In this document: positions 20,485-31,556 of the stretch, piece by piece
How positions within the stretch are numbered: position 1 is the stretch's first letter
How the letters are laid out: each line of letters starts with the position of its first letter
Made by a program: the position numbers and the translations under genes
Assembly (NCBI GenBank): GCA_004380135.1
Contig: QXCR01000117.1
Span: 27,996-91,995 of the forward strand
Direction of reading: 5' to 3'
Origin: Stemphylium vesicarium
Lineage: Eukaryota; Ascomycota; Dothideomycetes; Pleosporales; Pleosporaceae
Length of the DNA: 64,000 nt
The notes under the pieces: generated by a model
What the model was told of the DNA's origin: nothing
The model's input: only the letters and a program-made list of their open reading frames with translations
Databases searched by the model: none

Positions 20485-23400
20485 ATGGCGCCGCTTGTCG
20501 ACAACCCCCAGATCAAGCAGGCCAGTCTGTACAATCCGCTGCCGTTGCAGCTGCACACGTACATCTGGCCGTTCCTCATCATATGGCCAGCCTTCTCCGC
20601 CATTTATTTCTCGCCGCAGCGCTATGAACAATACATCCAATCATCGGAATGGACTTTCGTCTGGGTTGCAAGCATCGTCACCTTCCAATCGCTCTTCTGG
20701 CTCATGACGCACTGGAACGTTAACCTGAAGAGCGCATTCACTACCACCTCGGCCAACGACGTGCGCAATGCACAGCTTATCAAAGTGCAGCCTGTCAAGA
20801 ATGCGGGTGCCGCTGAGATTGTTAAACTAGTTCGCGACAACGTTGGCGGAAAGCCAAGCCTCTCGTTTTTGTTTCAGAAGCGACGTTTCCTCTACGATGC
20901 CGAAAAAGGCTCCTTCGCCCCGCTCGCCTACGCCCTCGACACCGAACCGAAGCCGCAGCTCAAGACATTCCAGCAGACACAGGGTCTCACCTCACCCGCA
21001 GAGATTGAGCACCTCACGCAACACTATGGTGATAACGCATTCGATATCCCCGTACCGACCTTCACGGAGCTGTTCAAGGAACACGCCGTCGCGCCCTTCT
21101 TCGTCTTCCAGATCTTCTGTGTGGGACTGTGGATGCTGGATGAATACTGGTACTACTCGCTCTTCACACTGTTTATGTTGGTGGCTTTTGAGAGCACCGT
21201 CGTGTGGCAGAGGCAGAGGACGCTGAACGAGTTCCGTGGCATGAGCATCAAGCCTTACGAGATTCTGGTATACAGGCAGAAGAAGTGGCAGGAGATCATG
21301 AGCGACAAGCTGCTCCCAGGCGATGTTGTCAGCGCGGGCAGGACGAAGGAAGACTCTGGCGTTGCATGCGATATGCTTCTCCTCGAGGGCTCGGCGATTG
21401 TCAACGAGGCTATGCTGTCGGGAGAGAGCACACCGGTGCTCAAGGAGTCGGTACAACTGCGACCTGGCGATGCGCCCATCGAGCCTGAAGGTCTGGACAA
21501 GAACTCGTTCCTCTGGGGTGGCACCAAGGTCCTTCAGGTCTCGCATGGAAGCAACGCAGAGGAAGATGGCGGCGTCGTCTCGAAACTCTCCTCTGGTGTG
21601 CCCCCACCACCCGACAAGGGCGCTGTTGCTGTTGTGATCAGGACTGGATTCGAGACCAACCAAGGCAGCCTCGTCAGGACTATGATCTTCGCTACCGAGC
21701 GCGTCTCCGCCAACAACGTCGAAGCCCTCTTCTTCATTCTCTTCCTTACCGTCTTCGCCATCGCCGCCTCGTGGTATGTCTGGCAAGAGGGTGTCAGGCT
21801 CGATCGCCAGCGCAACAAGCTACTCCTCGACTGTGTCCTTATTGTTACCAGTGTCGTACCCCCTGAGCTTCCCATGGAACTCAGCTTGGCTGTCAACACC
21901 TCTCTTGCTGCGCTCAGCAAGTACGCCATCTTCTGTACCGAGCCTTTCCGCATTCCCTTTGCTGGTCAGGTCGACGTAGCCTGCTTTGATAAGACTGGTA
22001 CATTGACCGGTGAGGACTTGGTTGTTGACGGTATCGCTGGACTATCTATGGGAGAGAGTGATGCTACGGTCGCATCAGATGGTGCGCACACTGATCTCGC
22101 ACAGCTTACCGATGTTGGCACCGAGACTACGCTGGTACTCGCCGCTGCTCACGCTCTGGTCAAATTGGACGATGGGGAGACTGTTGGTGAGCCCATGGAA
22201 AAGGCCACCCTACAGTCCCTCGGCTGGAAACTCGGAGCGAAGGACACTCTTCAAGCCACCTCAACCACCGCCAAATCCCACGCAGAACTCGTTCAGATCC
22301 GTCGCCGCTTCCAATTCTCATCTGCCCTCAAGCGTCAGAGTTCCGTCGCTACCGTCCTGGTAAACAACAACAAAACTGGTCGCAAGGTCAAGAGCACAAT
22401 CGCCGCGGTCAAGGGCGCGCCCGAGACCATTCGCAAGATGTTGGTCGATACCCCGCCAAACTACGAGGAAACCTTTAAGCATTTCACCCGCAACGGTGGC
22501 CGTGTCCTGGCCTTGGCATACAAATACCTGTCCGAGGATGGTGAATGGGGCCAGAACCGTGTAAACGACCTCAAGCGTGAGCAAGTCGAGTCTGAGCTAC
22601 ACTTTGCCGGATTCCTTGTCCTCCAATGTCCCCTGAAGCCTGATGCTGTGGAAGCTGTCCGCGCATTGAACGAGTCTAGCCACCGCGTTGTCATGATTAC
22701 TGGTGACAACCCGCTTACTGCCGTTCACGTTGCTAAGCAGGTTGAGATTGTCGATCGCGATTGCTACATTCTTGACGCACCCGAGAACGACGACTCCGGC
22801 GAGAAGCTTGTTTGGCGAAGTGTTGACGACAAGCTCAGCATCCCTGTCGACCCCACTAAGCCTCTGGACGCTGAGATTCTCAAGACCAAGGACATCTGTC
22901 TAACTGGATATGCACTCTCCAAGTTCGCAGGCCAGCCTGGATGGAAGCAAATCTTGCGCTACACCTGGGTCTACGCTCGTGTCTCGCCAAAGCAAAAGGA
23001 GGAGATTCTCCTCGGTCTCAGGGACTGTGGCTACACCACACTCATGGCTGGTGATGGTACCAACGATGTCGGTGCCTTGAAGCAGGCTCATATCGGTGTT
23101 GCTCTACTTAACGGCACCCGCGACGACCTTGACAAGATTGGCGAGCACTTCCGTAACACCCAGATGAAGAACGTCTACGAGAAGCAGTGCAATCTCATGC
23201 AGCGCTTCAACCAGCCTCAACCTCCGGTTCCTGTTATGATCGCCCACCTCTACCCTCCAGGCCCAACCAACCCGCACTACGAGAAAGCAATGGAGAACCA
23301 AGCTAAGAAGAAGGGTTTGCTTCCCGCAGCAAACGGTGTGGCCAACGGATCAGCATCCACTGGTAACCTTGTTCAACAGCAACCTGGTCAAGTTCAGCCT

Positions 23401-24375
23401 CCTCAGGCCGCTGCCAACTTCGCTCAACAAATGCAAGAAAAGATGATGGCCCAGGAAATGGAGGAGATGGCCGGTGAGCCGCCGACCATCAAGCTCGGTG
23501 ACGCCTCCGTCGCTGCACCGTTCACCTCCAAGCTTGCCAACGTCGTTGCCATTCCCAACATCATCCGTCAAGGTCGCTGCACACTCGTTGCCACGATTCA
23601 AATGTACAAGATTCTCGCCCTCAACTGTTTGATCTCTGCGTACAGTCTGTCAGTCCTCTACCTGGACGGTATCAAGTTCGGCGACGGTCAGGTTACCATC
23701 TCAGGAATGATGATGAGTGTCTGCTTCCTTTCCATCTCACGCGCGAAGACCGTCGAGTCCCTCTCCAAGGAACGTCCCCAGCACAACATCTTCAACACGT
23801 ACATTATTGGTTCAGTATTGGGCCAGTTTGCTATCCACATCATTACTCTCATTTACGTGTCTCAATACGTCCAGCGTGTTGAGCCCAAGGACCCCAACCC
23901 AGATCTGGAGAAGGAGTTCGAGCCATCCCTGCTCAACTCGGCCATCTATCTGCTACAGCTCATCCAGCAAATCTCCACCTTCGCTATCAACTACCAAGGC
24001 CGACCTTTCCGCGAGTCTATTCGTGAGAACAAGGGCATGTACTGGGGTCTGATCTCTGTCTCTGGTGTCGCTTTCTCCTGCGCCACAGAATTCATCCCTG
24101 AGCTCAACGAAAAGCTTAAGCTCGTCCCCTTCACCACCGACTTCAAGGTCATGATTACTTCCATCATGGCTTTTGACTTTATCGCCTGTTACATTATCGA
24201 GAAGGGTCTTAAATTCTTCTTCTCGGATAACAAGCCCAAGGATATCGCAGTGCGCAGGCCCGACCAGCTCGAGAAGGAAAACGAGAGGAAGAAGGCAGAG
24301 GAGCTGCAGGCGCAGCGCAAGAAGAATGAGGAGATGATTAGGATGGCTGAGGCCAAGGGATTGATTAAGCGGTAG
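20485..24375 (+). CDS. SPF1: P5A-type cation-transporting ATPase, ER membrane (Spf1/Cod1)
   Basis: A single-exon gene of 1296 aa. P5A-ATPases sit in the ER membrane and have been shown to act as dislocases that remove mis-inserted transmembrane helices. Loss disturbs ER manganese, sterol and glycosylation homeostasis. The N-terminal P5A domain has two extra membrane helices (TYIWPFLIIWPAFSAIYF; FVWVASIVTFQSLFWLMTHW). The actuator motif is LSGEST. PPELP, the P5A signature in helix 4, is near residue 459. The phosphorylation site DKTGT is near residue 502 (CFDKTGTLTGEDL), then MAGDGTNDVGALK in the P domain. An Ala/Gln-rich insert lies around residues 930-990, and the C-terminus is a charged coil (ENERKKAEELQAQRKKNEEM). 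All catalytic motifs are intact. Confidence 0.97.
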   Translation: MAPLVDNPQIKQASLYNPLPLQLHTYIWPFLIIWPAFSAIYFSPQRYEQYIQSSEWTFVWVASIVTFQSLFWLMTHWNVNLKSAFTTTSANDVRNAQLIKVQPVKNAGAAEIVKLVRDNVGGKPSLSFLFQKRRFLYDAEKGSFAPLAYALDTEPKPQLKTFQQTQGLTSPAEIEHLTQHYGDNAFDIPVPTFTELFKEHAVAPFFVFQIFCVGLWMLDEYWYYSLFTLFMLVAFESTVVWQRQRTLNEFRGMSIKPYEILVYRQKKWQEIMSDKLLPGDVVSAGRTKEDSGVACDMLLLEGSAIVNEAMLSGESTPVLKESVQLRPGDAPIEPEGLDKNSFLWGGTKVLQVSHGSNAEEDGGVVSKLSSGVPPPPDKGAVAVVIRTGFETNQGSLVRTMIFATERVSANNVEALFFILFLTVFAIAASWYVWQEGVRLDRQRNKLLLDCVLIVTSVVPPELPMELSLAVNTSLAALSKYAIFCTEPFRIPFAGQVDVACFDKTGTLTGEDLVVDGIAGLSMGESDATVASDGAHTDLAQLTDVGTETTLVLAAAHALVKLDDGETVGEPMEKATLQSLGWKLGAKDTLQATSTTAKSHAELVQIRRRFQFSSALKRQSSVATVLVNNNKTGRKVKSTIAAVKGAPETIRKMLVDTPPNYEETFKHFTRNGGRVLALAYKYLSEDGEWGQNRVNDLKREQVESELHFAGFLVLQCPLKPDAVEAVRALNESSHRVVMITGDNPLTAVHVAKQVEIVDRDCYILDAPENDDSGEKLVWRSVDDKLSIPVDPTKPLDAEILKTKDICLTGYALSKFAGQPGWKQILRYTWVYARVSPKQKEEILLGLRDCGYTTLMAGDGTNDVGALKQAHIGVALLNGTRDDLDKIGEHFRNTQMKNVYEKQCNLMQRFNQPQPPVPVMIAHLYPPGPTNPHYEKAMENQAKKKGLLPAANGVANGSASTGNLVQQQPGQVQPPQAAANFAQQMQEKMMAQEMEEMAGEPPTIKLGDASVAAPFTSKLANVVAIPNIIRQGRCTLVATIQMYKILALNCLISAYSLSVLYLDGIKFGDGQVTISGMMMSVCFLSISRAKTVESLSKERPQHNIFNTYIIGSVLGQFAIHIITLIYVSQYVQRVEPKDPNPDLEKEFEPSLLNSAIYLLQLIQQISTFAINYQGRPFRESIRENKGMYWGLISVSGVAFSCATEFIPELNEKLKLVPFTTDFKVMITSIMAFDFIACYIIEKGLKFFFSDNKPKDIAVRRPDQLEKENERKKAEELQAQRKKNEEMIRMAEAKGLIKR

Positions 24376-24786
24376 AATAAACGATGTGGGAAATGAAGAG
24401 GAGTGGTGCATGTTGATTTGGATGTAGTAATTCAGGAGTGTGAATCATATTCTTTTCTGCTCATCGCTCGATTTCAGATGCTTTGGTGATTGTGATATGT
24501 CGCAAGGCTCACACGATTGCACCTGCCGCCATTGGCACTTTTTCAGTGGGGCAGTGGGCTCAGGATAGGTGAGGCGGCGTCTTCTAGGAGCACAGACCCA
24601 CTGGGTGTTTGTTGTGGAAGGTGCGACTTCTCTCACCTTCTCACCTCACTATATCTTTCTGTCTCCTTCTTCTAGTCTCTTCCCATCCTTCACCGCATAT
24701 CTGCCTCCAACCCGGTCTTTCCTCCCCCAAAATGTAGCAGCATCATAATCCAACTACAGCGCTCGTAGAGCGAAGGCACACACTAA
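24376..24786. other. Intergenic region downstream of SPF1
   Basis: About 410 bases; the C/T-rich tract at 24640-24730 looks like a promoter or leader for the small gene that follows. Confidence 0.4.
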
Positions 24787-25206
24787 ATGGTGGATATGCA
24801 GGGCAAAGGTGAGTGCAATGCAACCCTATCACCGCAATTACTGCTAACAAGCTGAAGAGACCCGGATTTGCGACAGCGCAAGGCTCGCGTAGATGAGCAC
24901 GGGAGGAGGCTCCAAGGAAAGCGAGCTGCGGTTGCCCGGCCGAGCGGGGTATTCGTATGCTTGTGGAGCGAGACTGAAGCGGGTCTTGTTTTCAAGATGC
25001 TGCTCAGCCTGGTCACGGGTGAGTGCAGCAGCTGCGAAAAAGCCTATCAAGACGCGGCGGGAAGGTGCCACTTCACAAACTTCTCGAAAGCGACCTCATC
25101 TATCAAGCGTGCCGGAACACCCCAGGGCGAGGTTCTCCATTCAAATCTACCACTATCGAAGGCACGACAGGCCGCTTATCGCAGGCTGCTGCAGGCGGCG
25201 GGATGA
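24787..25206 (+). CDS. Small hypothetical protein, two exons
   Basis: The ATG at 24787 gives MVDMQGK. A 51-nt intron (24809-24859, GTGAGT, GCTAAC branch, AAGAG acceptor) then joins in frame to DPDLRQRKARVDEHGRRLQG and a frame open to 25206, 122 aa in all. The first half is charged and helix-like, followed by a short hydrophobic stretch (AGLVFKMLLSLVTG). The second half is less protein-like, and a further GTGAGT at about 25018 could be a second intron donor that would change the C-terminus. I do not recognise a family. A non-coding transcript is possible. Confidence 0.4.
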
Positions 25207-26024
25207 CACTGAGAAACCTAGATGGAGACTGGACTGTCCAGTTTCTCACTGTGAGGTAATGGGTACGCCGGAAGCTTAGGACGGACAATCAGAACTGGTT
25301 GCTCAGTGAAGCCATGTATATGCTTGAGAGTTCAAGAGGAAAGTCAGTCTGACAGAGCTTTCGATGAGTCATGGTGGGTAATAGGCTGGGAACCGGTTGA
25401 CTGGTTACTCACCACAGCGGACGTCGCGTCGGCGATATTGTATGGCTAGGCGGAGTGGTACAACTACTCTTGTCTGGAGATTAGGCAAGTCTCTCTGGAG
25501 TTATGATGCGATGCATCAGAGTTTCCACAGTAGAAGTGTGAGGGATGGAGTCGGCGATCCGGGGACAATTGGTGTTGCTTCACGGCATGGATGCTAGGAC
25601 CATTGACGAAGATCGTCCGCAAGAGCAAGCAGCAGCTACTTGACGTCAAGCATGAAGCTGCAAGCTTTGGAAGTGCAGCAATGGGCGCATGCTACATGCG
25701 TCCCATTGGCGCGGGGAAGAACCTCGAAGGCAGGCTCAGGGAGGGGATGAAAGGAAGAAACCACAAATAGACAGATGGCAAATCGAAGTAACTCGGAAGA
25801 AAAGTTTGACTAAATGTGCACTATGTTGATACTCGTAACTTACAACGGTTCATGCAATCCGGCACATAACAGAAGGCGGGCAACGAGCCCAGAGATTCTA
25901 ATTCATACCCTTTCCCATAGATCGACCTCCAGATTCGTTCAAGATACCACTTGACACCTCGTACTTGGGCTATGACCACCTTAGTCTACCACTGCAAGAT
26001 AAGCCACCTAATTCGTAGACCACA
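25207..26024. other. Intergenic region
   Basis: About 820 bases without a supported gene. A short start-like stretch MTLRNLDGDWTVQFLTVR at 25203-25259 ends at a TAA overlapping a possible splice donor and could not be extended. Confidence 0.4.
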
Positions 26025-27541
26025 TTATGGCTGATGGGGCTCACACACGGCGAGGAAAGGATGAACCGCAGCTACAACATGTTAGCACAACATCTTCAAA
26101 CTTACTCATCATCTCCCTCTTTCTCAACTTACCACCAATAAAGAGTCTTCCAGTCTTGACATCATGTCTAACCGTCGTACTCCCACTCAACACCTTAGCT
26201 TCCCTATCCTCAACAACCTTCTCAACCCGATAATCAACACTCTTCACAACGCCCCCGCTCGCATCCACCGTCTTCCTAATGCGCCAGATAGTCACGGGCG
26301 AAATTTGATTGTAAGGATCATCAAACGCCTTGGCAGTCTGAGGAAGACTAGGGAAACCAGGGACATAAAGGTCGCCATTCGCATCGGGCGAGATGTTATC
26401 AAGAGGCATACCCACGTGAATGGTGTCGAGGAGGCGAAGCGTTTGGTTAGACTGGAGAGCGAAAACGCGGACTTGGCCGTCTATGGCGCTGGGGACGTAG
26501 AAGAGGCCGTCGCGGCCTCGGGCTAGGCCGTTGGGGAATTTGAGCTTGGGTCTGGGGATGAAGCTTAGTGCTTTTTTGAGGTAGGCGTTGTACTGGGATG
26601 AGTTGGGGGTGGGCTGCAGGGTTGCTTCGTCGATTTCGTTGCCACTGCAGGCCGGGTGGCATTGGCCGGCGCCGGTGCAGTATGCGACGTTTCCGCCGCC
26701 GATTATGTAGTCGAGCTCTCGGACCTGTGTGATTTTAGTGTGCAAAACATTCGATGATACCTGCCTATTCACGTACCATGCCAACCTTGACGGAATGATC
26801 GTTGGTTGTAAGGAATGCGCCTGATCCGTCTGCTAATGCTGCAACACGGTTTGGTGTCCAGATCTCATCTGATACAACGGTGCAGATATGACGCATGGTT
26901 TCCTGACCTCTTCGCATCTCAAAGATCTCAATAGTCGAGTTATCGCCGATCTTTGACGCATCGATGAGGTTGTTGTCCGGTCCGACAGGAGGTCGCTGGT
27001 TGACGAAGTAGAATTGGATAGTGCGATCATCCAAGATGTGGGCGTCGAAGCCGAGAAGATCCAGATCCTTGCCTCCAGTGGCTCCTCTGTAATTACCAGT
27101 GGGTTTGATAGAGCGGGGGTTGAAGAGACCATCTGCGCCGGGGCTATCGATGTCCAAGGCAAATAGCTCAGAGCCACCAGGTCGACGACCGGTCGCGTTT
27201 ACTTTCTTCATGCTATAAAACGTCAGCAATCATGCATAAGATACCATGGATGAACGTAATGACAAATGTAAGACATACGCCTGATTCCAAGCCATTCTTC
27301 CCTGCGTCCCCGCACACGCAGCATACAGCGTCCTCCCCTCATCATCCAGCCAAATATCCTCACAAGCCTCCAGACTCGGATGCACAAGGCGTCTGCAATC
27401 ATACGGAAACTCATCAATACTCTGCATCACCCTCCCAACACCAAAAGTAATCGTAAGCAAATCTTTGACATAAAGTTGGTAAAAGGATGCGCCCCATGCC
27501 ACTACAAGTGCGCAAAGCACAGCTTTCGTGATACCAGCCAT
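26025..27541 (-). CDS. Paraoxonase/SMP-30-like six-bladed beta-propeller protein, membrane-anchored or secreted
   Basis: Four exons on the minus strand (27541-27279, 27212-26777, 26724-26133, 26071-26025) give 445 aa. The three introns of 66, 52 and 61 nt keep frame (NQ-A-MKKVNATGRRPGGS; VGM-VRELDYIIGGG; FIG-AAVHPFLAVCEP). The N-terminus MAGITKAVLCALVVAWGASF is a signal anchor. The propeller has the serum paraoxonase/arylesterase wording typical of fungal homologs: CEDIWLDDEGRTLYAACAG, DLLGFDAHILDDRTIQFYFV, FPNGLARGRDGLFYVPS, TTVRHDVKTGRLFIG. The Asn/Asp residues in PNG and the propeller centre could bind calcium. The likely activity is lactonase or esterase; the natural substrate is unknown. 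The last exon is only 47 nt. Confidence 0.88.
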
Positions 27542-27989
27542 CTTGCCGTGTGCCAGATAGACAAATGGATAGAAGGAAGAGAGTGAAGAAGAAAAGTAAA
27601 ATGTGGGAATGCTGAGCTTGATATTCAACGTTGATACCTAGAAGTAGACAGCCTAAGCGACGGTACAGCCCCTCCTTCAGCCCCAGTCAGACCCCCTTGC
27701 GGCCCCCGCGCAGGACATGTGGGGGCCAGAGGACCTTTCAGGCATATGGTCCGATGTCCTGTTTTTCGCCTTGTGACAGCATTGTACGGCGTAGATGTTG
27801 GTCGAGTAGTGGTGCTGGAGGACAAAGACGGAACCTCGGAGTAAGTGACGTCACAGGGTCTACAATCGAGACCTCATCCACCATACCGAGGTCCGCTCTG
27901 CTCTCTTCGCATCGCACTCTCCAACGCGACCTCAGCTGCACAGCAAGCCAAGCCAAGCAAAGCAGACCACACCCCCGACCCACTACAAG
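27542..27989. other. Divergent intergenic region, paraoxonase-like / HAD hydrolase
   Basis: About 450 bases serving two divergent promoters; no gene is seen. Confidence 0.4.
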
Positions 27990-28712
27990 ATGACTAAATC
28001 AGCATCCTTCGACGTAATAGGCACATGTTTCGAGTTCTCAGCCCCGATAACCGCCATCCAATCCCGTCTGGGGCCTCAACTTAAGACCGCAGCTGTAGAC
28101 CCAAAGACGCTCTTCTTCTCGTGGTTCTATGCCGCACAGCGCGACTTCACGTATGTGTCCATGGCAGGGACCTACGTTCCGATAGCCCAGGTCCTCAAGT
28201 CTACGTTCCGGCGCGCATGTGCCGTTGTCGATTTACCTGCCGATGCCGTCAGCGATGCGGATCTCGAGGAAGTGATGACGGCGTTCAAGAGTATGGGGCC
28301 GCGCGAGGGCTTGAAAAGTTGTTTTGATGGGCTCCGAGAGGCCGGGTGGGATGTCTACGGTGTTACGAATGGGGGGTCGGAGACTTCGTTGAACTATTAC
28401 CGTAATGCGGGGATTGAGCTGGATGCTGAGCATCTGCTTAGCTGCGATGCGATTCAGATTGCCAAACCTGATGTCAGGGTTTATGAGAATGCGGGTCGCC
28501 ATTTGACGAGCCGGGGGGCGGGGAGGCTGGAGGGAGAGAGGTGGTTTATTGCGGCGCATGCGTGGGATCTTATTGCAGCGAGAAAGGCGGGGTTCAAGAC
28601 GGCGTATCTGGACTTTGAGGAGCATGATCCTTGTACAGACGTTTTTGGCAAGTTCGACTTGTATGCGTCAAGTATGGGTGAGCTGTTGGCGAAGTTCAAG
28701 GAGCTGAAGTAA
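27990..28712 (+). CDS. HAD-superfamily hydrolase, 2-haloacid dehalogenase-like
   Basis: Intronless, 240 aa from the ATG at 27990. HAD motifs are in order: motif I FDVIGTCF with nucleophile Asp8, motif II VYGVTNGGS (Thr126, Asn127), motif III Lys159 in IAKPDVRVYE, and motif IV Asp193 in AAHAWDLIAARKAGF. The second Asp of the phosphatase signature DxD is replaced by Ile. This points away from phosphatase chemistry and toward the type II haloacid dehalogenase branch, where an Asp-ester intermediate is hydrolysed. The cap domain lies between residues about 15 and 100. Cytosolic, with no signal peptide. The physiological substrate is not evident. Confidence 0.9.
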   Translation: MTKSASFDVIGTCFEFSAPITAIQSRLGPQLKTAAVDPKTLFFSWFYAAQRDFTYVSMAGTYVPIAQVLKSTFRRACAVVDLPADAVSDADLEEVMTAFKSMGPREGLKSCFDGLREAGWDVYGVTNGGSETSLNYYRNAGIELDAEHLLSCDAIQIAKPDVRVYENAGRHLTSRGAGRLEGERWFIAAHAWDLIAARKAGFKTAYLDFEEHDPCTDVFGKFDLYASSMGELLAKFKELK

Positions 28713-28833
28713 TTGGTCAACGTAAGGAATTGGATATGGATTAGCAAGTCGAAGATGAGTCTTTGGTTTTATTGGGTTCATGTTCTGGTTACTACTTTTC
28801 TGGAAGAAGCCCTGGGATGCTGGGCTTTGGCTT

Positions 28834-29541
28834 TTACCACAACAGCAGTCCACCAAGTACGCCAGCAGCGATACTCAACAACCCACCACCAACTACAGCA
28901 TTGCCATCCGCCGCACCCGTAGATTCAGGAGCCGCTGCACTACCCGTTGGGCTAGCAGTTCCAGATGGTGCCACGCTGCCTGTACTCGCACTCAAGCTTC
29001 CACTGTGACTCCCGTCCGCATGGCTAGAAGCAGTAGCCTCGGCCTCGGACTCCGTCGTCGCCCCAGCTTTGAAATTCAACTTCTCTACCCCAGCCGTGAT
29101 GCGCAAGCCGCCAGTCCCCACGCTCTCGGCATCAAAAGTCTCCGTACTGCTTCCAGCGAAGTTGGCATTAGCACCACCAACACTGTTCGCGCACACTGCG
29201 CCCCTCCCAATCACGCAGTCGATGGTAGCAGTGCGGTCGGAATCAGGGCGGCGATCCAAACAGTCCATGTTGTACGTTGAAGGACCAAATACAATGGTCT
29301 CGCGGGGGTAGACGCCGCACTCTGTGTGCGGAGCGCAGGTAAAAGATACGGTTGTAGCGGTCGGGTTTGCTGATATGATGGAGCCCACGTACACCTCAAG
29401 AACCCCTGCTAGTTCTTCTTGCTTGAAACCGACCCACGGCATCATGATGGTGGTGGTGGCGACGCTCGAGGTGTCGTCGGCGGCGACGGTGAAGGTGACG
29501 GCTAGGCTGAGGGAGAAGGCGAGGAGGAGTTTGGAGGCCAT
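28834..29541 (-). CDS. GPI-anchored cell-surface protein, unknown function
   Basis: 235 aa from the ATG at 29541-29539, intronless. It has a signal peptide at residues 1-20 (MASKLLLAFSLSLAVTFTVA) and a Cys-containing globular part (FTCAPHTECGVYPRETIVFG, NMDCLDRR, IDCVIGRGAVCAN). A Ser/Thr/Ala/Gly-rich stalk follows (about residues 160-215). The C-terminal hydrophobic tail AVVGGGLLSIAAGVLGGLLL, preceded by small residues (TGAADGN), fits a GPI omega site. This is the usual layout of fungal wall or membrane GPI proteins. No catalytic domain is recognised. It is transcribed toward the HAD gene, 121 bases away. Confidence 0.85.
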   Translation of the reverse strand: MASKLLLAFSLSLAVTFTVAADDTSSVATTTIMMPWVGFKQEELAGVLEVYVGSIISANPTATTVSFTCAPHTECGVYPRETIVFGPSTYNMDCLDRRPDSDRTATIDCVIGRGAVCANSVGGANANFAGSSTETFDAESVGTGGLRITAGVEKLNFKAGATTESEAEATASSHADGSHSGSLSASTGSVAPSGTASPTGSAAAPESTGAADGNAVVGGGLLSIAAGVLGGLLLW

Positions 29542-30074
29542 GATTTTTCCCGCATACAATGAATTAGACACGTGACTTTTTGATGCCGAGGATTCAAGAT
29601 CGTGAGTCTAAATGTAAGGTAGAACAAGGGCGAAGAGCGAAAAACCTCCTCGCTTCTTGCCTTCTTGGCGGCAACGCAGCGCCATTTAAATGCAATGGGA
29701 AAGGAAAAAAGATCTCGTTTGTGCTGCCGTCTGCCGCTATTACGAATCGACCCCGGAAGATCTAAATGCGGGTGTAGCGGGCAAAAAAGGGGCTGCCCGC
29801 CTGATGTTTAGCGGCCACCCTCTGCAATTTCTATCCCGACGTCACTTATCGCTTATCGCTTGAAGGGAAACCAGGAAGCTTGTAGCTTGAGTCGAACAAT
29901 CAGAGCCCTCATTAGCATTCACGGAAAGAAATTGCAAGGCCGATTCTCACATTCCCTGACTATTTACAAAACGTCCTTCACATACAACACCGATATCGAA
30001 CCGCACAAAGACCGCATAGCGAACACAGTATCTCGCATGCCCTTCCCATCCACTCTAACCAACCCTCGCCTAAT
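29542..30074. other. Intergenic region, GPI protein / AA9 enzyme
   Basis: About 530 bases; TTTAAA-type boxes and short GCTTATCGCTTATCGCTT repeats at about 29848-29865; no gene. Confidence 0.4.
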
Positions 30075-30861
30075 CTAGCAAGTAAACGTAGGCGGTCCTG
30101 GGTTAACATAGCTAGTAGGAATCGGGTAGTTGATGTTAATCATGATACCCGGGTCCGTCGCACTGTACGCGCCAGGAAACGCAACGAGGTTCCTCGGAGC
30201 CGTGCTGCCACCTCCGGTAACCTCAATCTGAGCACAAGAGAGGTAGAACTGCGCGCCACCGCGACTCGAAGCAGTGTGAATGGCAATGTGCTCGTTGCGC
30301 ATGAGGTACTTGCCCGGTGCGATGCATTGCGGAATCTTGATGTCGTAGTTTGCGGCGGCTGTTTGCGTGGGATGGTGGTTAGCAATGCACTGGATCTGGA
30401 TGCGGACGACATGACATACCCAACCAAGTCAACTGCCCCCCGAACTTGGGCTGCTCAGCGTAAATCCGGAACCAAACCGCGCCAGTCGGATCCCACGTGT
30501 TTATGTCCTGGCCCTCGGGCACCTTGGCAAGGTACGACTGGAACGGGCCCGGGTGGTACGCATTCGGGTTTACGCTGACTTTGACGTTTGATCCGGCGGC
30601 GACGCTGAGGGTAGATGTACCGGCTTTGAGTTGGTTGCAGCGGATATCGTTGCTGGTTACATCGCCAACGAAGCCATTGTCCTGCCAGTTCTTTGCTTGG
30701 CGTACGTGAGACCAGGCGGCATCGCCGTTGATGCTGGGGAGAGTGTCTATGAAGATCAGATGTTTTGTTTGGGTATGGGGGATATTGGAATACGAAGAGG
30801 TAGGCGTACAGTGAGCGCTTGCCAGAGAGGCGGCAGCGAGTAGAATGGCAGAGGTCTTCAT
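30075..30861 (-). CDS. AA9 lytic polysaccharide monooxygenase (formerly GH61)
   Basis: A secreted copper enzyme that oxidatively cleaves cellulose. Exons are 30861-30794, 30733-30420 and 30358-30075, 221 aa. The second intron (61 nt, GTATGT, GCTAAC, AAACAG) is clear and gives LTWLAAANYDIKIPQC. The first (60 nt, GTATTC...CCCAG) is inferred because splicing gives a compact AA9 N-terminus, and it is a multiple of three. The signal peptide is residues 1-16. Mature His1 (HCTPTS...) would be the histidine-brace ligand. The second His is in NAYHPGPF. The C-terminal motif HIAIHTASSRGGAQFYLSC supplies the axial-site Gln-x-Tyr. There is no CBM1 tail; it ends PPTFTC. Secretion and induction by plant cell walls are expected from the family. 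Confidence 0.9.
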
Positions 30862-30940
30862 CTTGGCGGGGGGGATTTGATGAGGTGCAATGAATATGCA
30901 GTTGGTGATGCCGGCATATTCATCTTTCCCTGGCGAGACA

Positions 30941-30946
30941 TATATA
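30941..30946 (-). promoter_or_regulatory. TATA box of the AA9 gene
   Basis: The minus strand reads GAGTATATATGTC; this TATATA lies about 80 bases upstream of the AA9 start codon. Confidence 0.5.
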
Positions 30947-31556
30947 CTCGCTCTTCTCTTCACTGGGAGTGCTTTGCTCAATGCGAGACAACCACCGGTA
31001 ATAGTGTCAGTGTAGCCGTAGCCATGGCAGAGACCTGAGTACTGGGGACAAAGTGCCGGCGAGCTAGGCTGTGCAGGGCAGCGTGGTGCGTGGCATAGAT
31101 TGTTGCGATATGAGGACAATTTGGTCGGGGTGCCTGTTCGGTATGGGTTGCACGGCGCTAGGACGGATGTCGCTTCCGTGTAAACTGCGTGGCCAATCAG
31201 GGTAGTGGGATGCATTAATCGGTTAGATTATCTACGTCAGCGCCATGGACTCATTAATGTGGAGATCATGGAGTGCGATCACACGCTGGGGACGATATGA
31301 TCGTTTCTCCACATAATCCAGATGCGGTTGATTGTACTGGGAAGGCACGATGGTTCTAGCAAAGTGATATGGTCAAGACCTGCGTTCGATGCGTTGAGAG
31401 ATTTGGTGGAGGAATGTACTTAGCATTCGAATCATATTCGTATTCGATAACAAAGGTCTTCTCCTTGTAGACCGAGATCTCGGTTCGCAAATGCATCGGC
31501 GATGTATAAATGTAACGTGATTCGAAACAATCGCGTCCATGCCACGGTTACACACC
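30947..31556. other. Intergenic region, AA9 / JEN-type transporter
   Basis: About 600 bases of promoter and 3' flank; no gene. Confidence 0.4.
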
